Shown: positions 1-5,719 of the stretch, in pieces
Numbering within the stretch: the first letter of the stretch is position 1
How the letters are laid out: every line of letters begins with the position of its first letter
NCBI GenBank assembly: GCA_949957035.1
Contig: CATLIP010000124.1
Location: forward strand, 1 to 7,171
Source of the DNA: an uncultured Lachnospiraceae bacterium
GTDB lineage: Bacteria > Bacillota_A > Clostridia > Lachnospirales > Lachnospiraceae
Direction of reading: 5' to 3'
DNA: 7,171 nt
Notes under the pieces: model-generated
Database searches by the model: none
The model's input: only the letters and a program-made list of their open reading frames with translations
Told to the model about the DNA's origin: nothing
Translations under genes and position numbers: made by a program

Positions 1-643
1 ATGCTTCCTCCATGCCATTCTCAGCGCTGATGAAAATGGCATGGCTAAGGATAAAAGTGTCGACATATTCCACATGAAAACGATTGCAGATTCGAATAAT
101 CGTCTCGTCCACCCGAAAAATTTCCGCGCCGTTCTTCAACAGGATTCTTCCTGCCTCTAATGCCAAATCTACGACCTTCTTCACGTTAATCTCCGAGTCC
201 AGCTGTTTTTTCAGATATATCTTATCCGTCAGCTTCACCTCTCCTTCATAGATTGACTCGCTGTAATGTTCTGGGTAGTAGTTCGCCACAATATGAGAGT
301 TGACAAATCCGCATTTTCCTAAAAAATCAAGATTCTTTTTGCAATTGCCGGTACCCGCATACATAGTGTCGCACCGGTTACCGTAATGCTCACAGATGTG
401 GCGAATCATATATTTTGCATAACCTTTTCCCCTGTCTTCTTCTCGGGTAACGATATTTCTAAGTTCACATTTCCGATTCTTTAAAAGCTCCACCACACAG
501 ATTGCACAGACGTCTCCTCCATTAACCAGGACGAACATTTCACTCTTATCAAGATAGCTTTCGATTATATCCCGCTGCGGGTCAGCCAGGAGAAGCATAT
601 CCATGTATTCATCTTTGTCTCTTCTAATCTGCTGAATCTTCAT
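1..643 (-). CDS. GNAT acetyltransferase domain fused to ThrE-type threonine/serine exporter N-domain (3' end outside window)
   Basis: The reading frame is open from the ATG at 643 to the window edge: 214 residues, no stop. An AGGAGG site at 651-656, 7 bases upstream, fixes the start. Residues 1 to about 146 form a GNAT domain. The acetyl-CoA loop RGKGYA is at residues 71-76, and the FLGKCGF segment at 107-113 matches the late GNAT strand-helix region. From about residue 151 the sequence changes to the start of the ThrE (threonine/serine exporter, DUF1212) family, with LALEAGRILLKNGAEIFRVD at 160-179 and a hydrophobic stretch VDTFILSHAIFIS at 194-206. ThrE proteins export threonine and serine across the membrane. 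The membrane-spanning part would lie beyond the left edge. The GNAT substrate is unknown. Both domain calls rest on remembered family patterns. The join falls just after KIYLKK, where similar single-domain GNAT proteins usually end. Two separate genes are unlikely because no stop intervenes. Confidence 0.8.
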   Translation of the reverse strand, partial: MKIQQIRRDKDEYMDMLLLADPQRDIIESYLDKSEMFVLVNGGDVCAICVVELLKNRKCELRNIVTREEDRGKGYAKYMIRHICEHYGNRCDTMYAGTGNCKKNLDFLGKCGFVNSHIVANYYPEHYSESIYEGEVKLTDKIYLKKQLDSEINVKKVVDLALEAGRILLKNGAEIFRVDETIIRICNRFHVEYVDTFILSHAIFISAENGMEEA

Positions 644-650
644 ACCAAAG

Positions 651-656
651 CCTCCT
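651..656 (-). promoter_or_regulatory. Ribosome binding site of the GNAT-ThrE fusion gene
   Basis: A perfect AGGAGG on the minus strand lies 7 bases before the ATG at 641-643. It supports that start for the fusion protein. Confidence 0.85.
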
Positions 657-673
657 GAAAAAATCTTTTCTCA

Positions 674-703
674 ATTATAGCACCTGACCTCTAAAAATAA
701 CAG
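674..703 (-). promoter_or_regulatory. Extended -10 promoter for the GNAT-ThrE fusion gene
   Basis: The minus strand reads TGCTATAAT at 682-674, a perfect extended -10 element (TGnTATAAT). At 17-base spacing the -35 position reads TGTTAT, a poor match, as is common for extended -10 promoters. The start site would fall near 667, giving a leader of roughly 25 bases ahead of the ATG at 643. A 14-base palindrome lies just upstream, at 711-724. Confidence 0.65.
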
Positions 704-710
704 GAATTTC

Positions 711-724
711 TTCTATTAATAGAA
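711..724. repeat. 14-bp perfect palindrome, possible operator
   Basis: TTCTATTAATAGAA is a perfect palindrome. Its centre is about 40 bases upstream of the -10 box at 674-679, a position where activators often bind. The sequence is AT-rich, so chance is possible. No regulator is identified. The rest of the spacer between 644 and 873 holds the promoter and a long inverted repeat, and I see no gene in it. Confidence 0.35.
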
Positions 725-773
725 ATGTACAATAAATCAAATGTGCTTATTCACAGGATTTTTCATATGCAGA

Positions 774-859
774 CAAAAAACAATTCAAGGGATAATACCT
801 CTGTCTGCAGCAACAATTCTACAGATCAGTATATTGCCGCAGCAGAGAAATCATCCCTT
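774..859 (-). terminator. Long imperfect hairpin, probable terminator of the LRR-protein gene
   Basis: AAGGGAT at 787-793 pairs with ATCCCTT at 853-859. Further inside, CTCTG (799-803) pairs with CAGAG (842-846), and CTGC (805-808) with GCAG (838-841). The result is a long, slightly bulged stem. On the minus strand the stem is followed by GAATTG and then a run of six T (780-775). It begins 14 bases after the stop of the 874-1710 gene. On the plus strand it is also followed by T-rich sequence. The six bases between stem and T run make it an imperfect intrinsic terminator. Confidence 0.55.
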
Positions 860-873
860 TTCTTTTGCTCTCT

Positions 874-1710
874 TTATTCAATTATTCTTCCATAAGGACA
901 GAAAATTTCTTCACCGGATATGGAATACAAAATCCCATTCTCACTGTAATAACAAGAATTATCCCCTGATACTTCCACAAACATCAGATACGGAAATCCA
1001 TCGAACACACCAGCCTCAATGTCTGTGATATTTGCCGAAAGATAAACCTCTGTGATACTTTCACCCAGTCCGTCTATTGCGCCGCTTCTGATTCCCACAC
1101 AATTTGCGCTCTCTGGAATAAACAGCAGGCCGTCTCCAATATTTATCTGCTCTGTGTACCCAGTAATATATCCTTCACTATCCAAAATAAATCCATTTAT
1201 TTCTTCCGGAAACACAGTATTCTCTGTATCTGCCGGCTCTTCCGGAATCATATTTTCTTCTGGTACGTCTATCTCTTCGATAATCGGCGAATCCTCTGTA
1301 ATCACAGTCTCTTCTTCTGAGATTACCGGCGGTACGGCGCTTGTGCTTCCACTTTCATCTGCCACTTCAAAATCGATTTCCGGCAGAGCACAGACCGCCT
1401 CTGTCACTCTTGGGGCCTGAATAAATGTAAGGTCAGATTGACTCTCTTCCAAAATATTTTGTGCCGGAACAGACTTTACTGCCGCACCCAAATTAACAGA
1501 GAACTCTGTCAGTCCTTTTCTCATGTCTGACACCCCTGCCTTTGCACTCCCATAGGCGCCCGTCAAATCTGCCTCTCTCGCAATCGATACAGCCCGATGT
1601 TTCACAGCGCTGCCAGCCGGCGCAGCCTTTAATGCTTCATTCCTCTCTGCACAATTCTGCACGCAGAGAAATAAGATGCCAAACCATATGATAACCAGGC
1701 ATCCTCTCAT
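874..1710 (-). CDS. Secreted or membrane-anchored protein with acidic stalk and BspA-like LRR_5 domain
   Basis: I chose the ATG at 1710 because GGAGG at 1717-1721 lies 6 bases before it. An in-frame ATG at 1767 has no such site and would place 19 residues ahead of the signal sequence. The product is 278 residues. Residues 4-17 are strongly hydrophobic (CLVIIWFGILFLCV), fitting a signal peptide or N-terminal anchor. No convincing lipobox is seen. Residues 30 to about 110 are Ala/Ser/Lys-rich and unassigned. Residues 112-170 are rich in Glu, Pro and Ile and very acidic, like a stalk or linker. Residues about 190-278 resemble LRR_5 (BspA-like) repeats, for example ITEVYLSANITDIEAGVF at 219-236 followed by YYSENGILYS at 254-263. 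LRR_5 proteins are often surface exposed, with binding roles in some cases. The ligand here is unknown. The gene is probably transcribed separately from the grd cluster. Confidence 0.7.
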   Translation of the reverse strand: MRGCLVIIWFGILFLCVQNCAERNEALKAAPAGSAVKHRAVSIAREADLTGAYGSAKAGVSDMRKGLTEFSVNLGAAVKSVPAQNILEESQSDLTFIQAPRVTEAVCALPEIDFEVADESGSTSAVPPVISEEETVITEDSPIIEEIDVPEENMIPEEPADTENTVFPEEINGFILDSEGYITGYTEQINIGDGLLFIPESANCVGIRSGAIDGLGESITEVYLSANITDIEAGVFDGFPYLMFVEVSGDNSCYYSENGILYSISGEEIFCPYGRIIE

Positions 1711-1716
1711 CACTTT

Positions 1717-1721
1717 CCTCC
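1717..1721 (-). promoter_or_regulatory. Ribosome binding site that decides the LRR-protein start
   Basis: GGAGG on the minus strand with 6-base spacing selects the ATG at 1710 over the upstream ATG at 1767. Confidence 0.8.
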
Positions 1722-1795
1722 AAGACACAATAATGCCTGGAACCCTTACTCTCAAAACCGCTTCCATAAACTATTAACACCTACCTTACGGTCTC

Positions 1796-1824
1796 ATTAT
1801 AGGACCTGCCTGATACAAAGGAAA
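1796..1824 (-). promoter_or_regulatory. Candidate promoter of the LRR-protein gene
   Basis: A perfect TATAAT lies at 1801-1796 on the minus strand. The -35 position at 17-base spacing (1824-1819) reads TTTCCT, a weak match, and falls inside the stem of the grdD-distal hairpin. The leader to the ATG at 1710 would be about 80 bases. Only the -10 box is a strong match. Confidence 0.4.
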
Positions 1825-1854
1825 GTGGCATCCCGAAACAAGATGCCACTTTCC
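1817..1854 (-). terminator. Hairpin after grdD, probable end of the grd transcript
   Basis: GGAAAGTGGCATC pairs perfectly over 13 bases with GATGCCACTTTCC around a 9-base loop (stem arms 1820-1832 and 1842-1854). It lies 24 bases past the grdD stop. The tail on the minus strand is only TTTG, so it may terminate weakly or mainly protect the 3' end from degradation. A smaller hairpin, CCGAAAGGTTTCGG, stands just before it at 1856-1869. Confidence 0.65.
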
Positions 1855-1878
1855 CCCGAAACCTTTCGGTGTCTCTGT

Positions 1879-3033
1879 TTAATTAATATATCCGGCTTTT
1901 TTAAGCTCTTCTTCTGCCTTAGCAAGGTTCGCGTCGGACACACGCACAATCGGTCCGGTACATCCCATTCCGCTCTCTGCGTAAATGTTAATCTTCCACA
2001 GCGCTTTCACAGCATCCTCTAAGTCCATGACCTCGATACCTGCGATCTGTGCGGTTACGATTTCCTTCGGAGGCTCTTTCACTTCTTCTGCCGCCCCTGC
2101 CGGCTTCTGAGAAGCCTTAAGAGCATCTAAGATATCCTTGAGTCCTGCCTTCTTCGCTGCCGCAAATTCTGCCTTTGCAACCTCGAATACTTTGCCTCTT
2201 ACAAGCTGGCCTGCATAGCGGATTGCATTTGCAATAACCGGAGCGCCGCTGGCTCTGGATACAATCATGACTAACTGCTCATAACCCTCTCCAATTCCCG
2301 GGCCATAGCCATAGCCAGTTGCCTCGAAGCTTCCCCCTGTGTTAAAGGAAGACAGCATCTTCACCAGAATATTTCCGGTCAGAGAATCCGTAACCATAAT
2401 ATCCGGAGACGCCTGAAGCACATCGTTTCCCCTCATCACACATCCGCCGTCTGCCCTTCCAGACTCTGCAAATGCAATATCATATCCCTTCTCCTGTAAC
2501 TGCTTCAGCGCCTTCTCTGTCTGACGCGCGCCGTCTACATTCAGGATACCCACAGTCGGATTCTTCGTTCCGCAGGCCTTAGCGGTAATAATACCATAAA
2601 TCGCATTCTTAATCATTCCCTCAATACGGTCTGTACTGGAGGTTCCGGTTGTGTTTGCGATAAACATCTCTTTTGCAGTTGCAGGCGTCACACAACGTCC
2701 TACGGTAGACACGCCGATTGGGAATGGGAAATGCATGGTAACTGCTGCGTCTACCTCTCCATTTTTCAGCATCTCTTCCATACGGTCATGGCCTTCCTCA
2801 TCGTTGGCCACTTTGATGGTGGTCACGCCTTCGGCCTCTAATGTTCCGATATAGTATACGTCGATTCCGTCTTTTGCCGCTTCTACGGCTGCTTTCATGG
2901 AGTTCTCTTCCCCATGCTCGCTGCCCATACCTGTAAGGGCTACCTTCGGCCTCTTGCCAAAACTTCCCGTCTCAAGGCCCTGCGCCATCTCCATAAAGGT
3001 ATCGGCAATCATTCTCTCAATATTATTTGCCAT
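1879..3033 (-). CDS. grdD: Glycine/sarcosine/betaine reductase component C, alpha subunit GrdD
   Basis: With GrdC this forms component C, which takes an acetyl group from carboxymethyl-selenocysteine of GrdA as a thioester and releases acetyl phosphate by phosphorolysis. The protein has 384 residues, the expected length. Residues 1 to about 305 look like the PlsX (phosphate acyltransferase) fold: VALTGMGSEHG at 31-41, a NTTGTSSTDR segment at 127-136 and FNTGGSFEATGYGYGPGIGEG at about 230-250. A Pro/Glu-rich linker (about 308-326) leads to a C-terminal domain absent from ordinary PlsX. There, SGMGCTGP contains Cys358. This matches the GrdD cysteine (Cys359) shown in Eubacterium acidaminophilum to be the thiol for acetyl phosphate formation; the equivalence is my alignment by eye. 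The start is supported by AAGGGGG at 3043-3049, 9 bases upstream of the ATG. The gene is 14 bases downstream of grdC, so the two are surely cotranscribed. Confidence 0.95.
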   Translation of the reverse strand: MANNIERMIADTFMEMAQGLETGSFGKRPKVALTGMGSEHGEENSMKAAVEAAKDGIDVYYIGTLEAEGVTTIKVANDEEGHDRMEEMLKNGEVDAAVTMHFPFPIGVSTVGRCVTPATAKEMFIANTTGTSSTDRIEGMIKNAIYGIITAKACGTKNPTVGILNVDGARQTEKALKQLQEKGYDIAFAESGRADGGCVMRGNDVLQASPDIMVTDSLTGNILVKMLSSFNTGGSFEATGYGYGPGIGEGYEQLVMIVSRASGAPVIANAIRYAGQLVRGKVFEVAKAEFAAAKKAGLKDILDALKASQKPAGAAEEVKEPPKEIVTAQIAGIEVMDLEDAVKALWKINIYAESGMGCTGPIVRVSDANLAKAEEELKKAGYIN

Positions 3034-3042
3034 CGTTACCGT

Positions 3043-3049
3043 CCCCCTT
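3043..3049 (-). promoter_or_regulatory. grdD ribosome binding site overlapping the grdC stop codon
   Basis: The minus strand reads TAAGGGGGACGGTAACGATG. The grdC stop TAA runs into the AAGGGGG site of grdD, which suggests coupled translation and equal amounts of the two component C subunits. Confidence 0.7.
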
Positions 3050-4586
3050 ACTCTGCAATCAGGGAAGCTGCGAAATCCTTCATCGCCTTTGCGATCAATC
3101 CCTTTACCTCTTCCTCAGATACACCGGAAGCTTTCTCTGCTTCTGCCTTTGTATTTGCCTGGATTACGAAGGAAACACCGTCGAACAGGTTGGTCATACG
3201 TCCAAGGAACAAGCTTCCTTTTCCGATAATCATAGCTGTCTTCATCTTTCCTGCAAGGATATCCTCTCTTGCGAATCCAATGTAAGGTACACCTGACGGA
3301 ATATGTCCCTGCGTCGGCGCCCATCCGGTCAGACCATGGTTGGTGCTGAAGGTTGCCAGTTCTTTTCTGTCAAGCTCGCCTCTCTTTACAGCCAAGGCTG
3401 CAATCATCTTGTAGTTTGCCATCGGAACGTCGCCTGCGCCTGCCGGCTTCGTGATATCCGGATTCTGCATCTCAGGTGAGAACTTGTCGATGTCTGTAAT
3501 CTTAAGTCCTGCTCTCTCAAGCGGGTCGGCTACAAGGCTTCCGATAACGTTCTGCGGTGCGCTTCCTGTTCCAACAGTATGGCGTCCCAGAATGTCAAGG
3601 TTAATCTCCGGATTTACTCCGTCGTTCTCAGAAAGAATCACACAGAAGCCTGCAAGACAGTCCTCTAAGATTGGAAGACCTTTCTTCACATGGTCTTTTC
3701 CATTCATACCAAGCTTTGCGGTACATCCGCCGGCTGTTACTGCCACACACTTGTATGCGCCGGATTTTACCAGAGCAGCCGCCTCAATGAGTGCATGAGA
3801 TGGTCCGGCACAGAAACCACGACTGTCGGATCCTGTCGCATTGTTAAGACCTGCAATCTCTGCTGCCGCTTTTGCGAAGTTGCCGCCGCCTCTCTGGTTC
3901 ATATCTCCGCATGCTTCCTCTGCACAGTCGATGACATACTCGATATCATCTTTGCTGATTCCTGCATTTCTTACGCCGTATAACAGAGCCAGTACGCTTG
4001 ACGCCTTGCTCATCAGGTTCTCGTGCATAACGTGGGCAGACAGGTTCACGTCGATATCGTGTGCTCTCTTCACACAAGCAACCAGCTTGCCTGCCACATA
4101 GATTCCCTCTGCATGCTCGTCCTTTACTGCCGCTTCGATTTCGGACAGCTCTACGCCGACCTCAACCCTTGCTGCAATATCCTCTGTGATGATTGGATCT
4201 TTCGCAAATGCATCCTTATGGGCGCTTACGAAATCCTTGTCAATCTTAACGACCTCGAACTGGTCGCATGCCTGTACCAGAAGAATGAACTCTTCCTCCG
4301 GCATAATCTCGCCGTACTTGCCGTATCTCTCTGCGCCTTCTTTCACCTTGTCATAGTATGGGAACTCCACACCTGCAAGATCTTCCGGCGTCGCATTGCC
4401 GATATATACCTGGTTTGGCCAGTAGTTTACACATTCCTCATAGGAACGTAAATGGCTCTCTAACTCTTTCAGATACTCAGACTCCGGATTTACGATTCTC
4501 TCTGTGGTCTGAGTAGTTCCATTATATACCACCATCTGTGGTGTATGCGCAAGCACGTAGCTGGCGCCTCTGATTACACTGTTCAT
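3048..4586 (-). CDS. grdC: Glycine/sarcosine/betaine reductase component C, beta subunit GrdC
   Basis: GrdC is the larger subunit of component C and belongs to the FabH/thiolase-like fold. It works with GrdD in making acetyl phosphate from the GrdA-bound two-carbon unit. I set the start at the ATG at 4586, giving 512 residues (MNSVIRGASYVLAHTP). AAAGGTGG at 4598-4605 lies 11 bases upstream, and a GTG at 4601 falls inside that ribosome site. In this numbering FCAGPSHALIEAA (258-270) followed by SGAYKCVAVTAGG (275-287) looks like the nucleophile region of FabH, with Cys259 at the catalytic-cysteine position. FSPEMQNPDI (369-378) lies where FabH has its PHQAN segment, but Glu replaces the catalytic His. 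NHGLTGWAPTQGHIPSG at 416-432 is the C-terminal glycine-rich region. These alignments are by eye. A terminator-like hairpin separates grdC from grdA. Confidence 0.95.
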   Translation of the reverse strand: MNSVIRGASYVLAHTPQMVVYNGTTQTTERIVNPESEYLKELESHLRSYEECVNYWPNQVYIGNATPEDLAGVEFPYYDKVKEGAERYGKYGEIMPEEEFILLVQACDQFEVVKIDKDFVSAHKDAFAKDPIITEDIAARVEVGVELSEIEAAVKDEHAEGIYVAGKLVACVKRAHDIDVNLSAHVMHENLMSKASSVLALLYGVRNAGISKDDIEYVIDCAEEACGDMNQRGGGNFAKAAAEIAGLNNATGSDSRGFCAGPSHALIEAAALVKSGAYKCVAVTAGGCTAKLGMNGKDHVKKGLPILEDCLAGFCVILSENDGVNPEINLDILGRHTVGTGSAPQNVIGSLVADPLERAGLKITDIDKFSPEMQNPDITKPAGAGDVPMANYKMIAALAVKRGELDRKELATFSTNHGLTGWAPTQGHIPSGVPYIGFAREDILAGKMKTAMIIGKGSLFLGRMTNLFDGVSFVIQANTKAEAEKASGVSEEEVKGLIAKAMKDFAASLIAE

Positions 4587-4597
4587 TGCTTTATTTA

Positions 4598-4605
4598 CCA
4601 CCTTT
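4598..4605 (-). promoter_or_regulatory. Ribosome binding site that decides the grdC start
   Basis: AAAGGTGG on the minus strand precedes the ATG at 4586. An apparent GTG start at 4601-4599 is part of this site and is unlikely to be used. Confidence 0.75.
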
Positions 4606-4633
4606 CATTTCTTCCATACAGAAGGGTTTTTGT

Positions 4634-4674
4634 AAAAAAGGGCAGACCCTGGTGGGTCACCATAGAGTCCGCCC
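4634..4674 (-). terminator. Intrinsic terminator or attenuator between grdA and grdC
   Basis: On the minus strand GGGCGGACTCT (4674-4664) pairs with AGGGTCTGCCC (4650-4640) through 11 base pairs, two of them G-U. After a two-base bulge, GGTG pairs with CACC across a 3-base loop. Six T follow directly (4639-4634). This is the full form of a rho-independent terminator. It starts 18 bases past the grdA stop and ends 48 bases before the grdC ATG. Because grdC and grdD are needed for the pathway, partial read-through is likely. The stem could also stabilise the upstream grdA message. Confidence 0.85.
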
Positions 4675-4691
4675 CTCTTAAATCCTATCTC

Positions 4692-5165
4692 TTATAAATA
4701 CTTACAGAATTCGTCTCTGATAGAACTCATCTCGCTGACGATATCGTCAACATCAAGTACCATCTCCATCATACTTACCTGCTCATCATAAACAGCCTCG
4801 TCGAATTCCTCTTTCATCTCTGGTTCACATACGTGATATACCGTGAGTCCAAGCTGGACCCCTGTCAATGGACCTGCGAATGTCGGGTCTCCTGCTGTTA
4901 CGGTCTCAGCTGCAAGACCTGCAGCTTCGCCTTCTGCTGCACCAAGAACTACTACCAAGTTCTCTGCACCATACTCGTCAGCAAAATCCTTAACCCTCTT
5001 CTGATTCTCTAAGTCCATTGCGCCTGCGCTCGTTCAGACGAAACATTCCGTTGATGAAAATACTACTTCTGCACCGGCAGTCTGTACGCACTCAGCGATT
5101 GCCGGTCCCGGAATTCCATCACGGTCTCCGATAATTATTGCTTTTTTCCCTTCTAAAATAGCCAT
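4692..5165 (-). CDS. grdA: Glycine reductase selenoprotein A (GrdA), with in-frame TGA as selenocysteine
   Basis: GrdA is the small acidic selenoprotein that accepts the carboxymethyl group from component B on its selenocysteine, delivers the acetyl unit to component C, and is re-reduced through thioredoxin. The frame runs from the ATG at 5165 to the TAA at 4692, giving 157 residues, close to the usual length of about 158. It is open only if the TGA at 5034-5036 is read as selenocysteine (residue 44). The surrounding residues, [17 protein letters not shown], are the hallmark GrdA motif with Cys41 nearby. The N-terminus [20 protein letters not shown] is also typical. AAGGAG at 5176-5181 supports the start, with somewhat long spacing. 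An ORF beginning at the ATG at 5018 is only the part after the TGA. The gene lies 61 bases after trxA and is followed by a terminator-like hairpin. Confidence 0.97.
5034..5036 (-). other. Selenocysteine codon (TGA) of grdA, residue 44
   Basis: This TGA is in frame within CFV-Sec-TSAGAMD, exactly where GrdA proteins carry the reactive selenocysteine. A local hairpin can form across it: CGTCTG at 5040-5035 with CAGGCG at 5026-5021, one G-U pair, 8-base loop. That does not look like a standard bacterial SECIS lying wholly downstream of the codon. SelA, SelB, SelD and tRNA-Sec must be encoded elsewhere. Confidence 0.95.
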
Positions 5166-5226
5166 AATTATGCTTTCTCCTTTCTTGTGTGGTAAAAAAC
5201 ATTTATATGATTAAGAACTATATCGA

Positions 5227-5544
5227 TTAGATATATTTCTGAATCATCGCCTCGATGCTCTCTGGTGTTGCCTCTTCCTTTACAACCTCTTCTACCTTCT
5301 GTCCATCCTTATAAATAGCCATTACAGGAAGTCCAAGAATCTTCTGTCCGATTGCCAGACGGCGAGCCTTTGTTGTGTTAAGAGATGTAAATTTCATCTT
5401 ATCACCATACTTGTCAGCAAACTCATGTACCTTCGGCATCAAAGCCTGACATGGTACACAGCCGTCACCATAAAAGTCTACGAATACATACCCTTCTGCC
5501 TCCAGAACCTCAGTCTGGAATGTATTCTTATCTACATCTATCAT
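5227..5544 (-). CDS. trxA: Glycine reductase-associated thioredoxin with GCVPC active site
   Basis: This small cytoplasmic redox protein carries electrons from TrxB to the glycine reductase selenoproteins. I chose the ATG at 5544 (105 residues). The in-frame ATG at 5553 directly abuts the AAGGAGG site at 5554-5560, while the one at 5544 has a normal 9-base spacing. The active site reads [11 protein letters not shown], with cysteines 29 and 32 and the cis-proline in GLPVMAIY at residue 73. The usual WCGPC is replaced by GCVPC, the form described for the Eubacterium acidaminophilum thioredoxin of the glycine reductase system. The segment [15 protein letters not shown] is also characteristic of that group. 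It lies downstream of trxB across a 166-base structured spacer and 61 bases upstream of grdA. Confidence 0.95.
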   Translation of the reverse strand: MIDVDKNTFQTEVLEAEGYVFVDFYGDGCVPCQALMPKVHEFADKYGDKMKFTSLNTTKARRLAIGQKILGLPVMAIYKDGQKVEEVVKEEATPESIEAMIQKYI

Positions 5545-5553
5545 TTCTATCAT

Positions 5554-5560
5554 CCTCCTT
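5554..5560 (-). promoter_or_regulatory. Ribosome binding site that decides the trxA start
   Basis: A full AAGGAGG touches the upstream ATG (5553) with no spacer but stands 9 bases from the ATG at 5544. This favours the shorter protein. Confidence 0.75.
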
Positions 5561-5564
5561 TATT

Positions 5565-5642
5565 GATATTATGATATCGAAGCCTGATAATCAGGTTTCT
5601 ATAAACACGCTTACCGCTTGATGACATTACTCATATAAGCGT
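5565..5642. repeat. Cluster of three inverted repeats in the trxB-trxA spacer
   Basis: The 166-base spacer between the trxB stop (5720) and the trxA ribosome site has no gene. It holds three dyads. GATAT-TATG-ATATC lies at 5565-5578. A 21-base near-palindrome centred on CCTGATAATCAGG spans 5579-5599, with one mismatch. ACGCTTA at 5607-5613 pairs with TAAGCGT at 5636-5642, with an inner ATGA/TCAT stem. None is followed by a T run, so they are not intrinsic terminators. They may be operators or RNA structures ahead of trxA. I find no strong promoter there. Confidence 0.4.
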
Positions 5643-5719
5643 ATCTATTTCCTATCTCAAAGCTGTGATTTACGGCTCCATAGGGAACTGCTCCTCACAC
5701 AGTCCGGAAACTGCCCGAT

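Noticed and set aside
741..1028. Plus-strand ORF over the inverted repeat and the LRR gene
   Set aside because: No ribosome site or family resemblance. It runs antisense to a better supported gene and through the hairpin.
3115..3324. 69-residue minus-strand ORF inside grdC
   Set aside because: It is an out-of-frame shadow within strongly conserved grdC coding sequence.
4023..4451. Plus-strand ORFs antisense to grdC, grdD and trxB, such as 4023-4451 and 6140-6487
   Set aside because: They have no convincing start signals, their composition reflects the opposite strand's codons, and they show no recognisable domains.
4587..4601. GTG start for grdC at 4601
   Set aside because: This GTG lies within the ribosome site. 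The ATG at 4586 has suitable spacing and gives the family's usual N-terminus and length.
5018..5165. Reading grdA as a frameshifted or broken gene because of the TGA at 5034-5036
   Set aside because: The residues on both sides in the same frame are the conserved GrdA selenocysteine motif, and the total length is normal.
5669..5718. Near-repeat GCAGTTTCC and GCAGTTCCC in the trxB-trxA spacer
   Set aside because: Short, only two copies and imperfect, so chance is sufficient explanation.
5554..5719. Glycine riboswitch in the trxB-trxA spacer
   Set aside because: The conserved glycine aptamer elements are not seen. The spacer holds only simple dyads.
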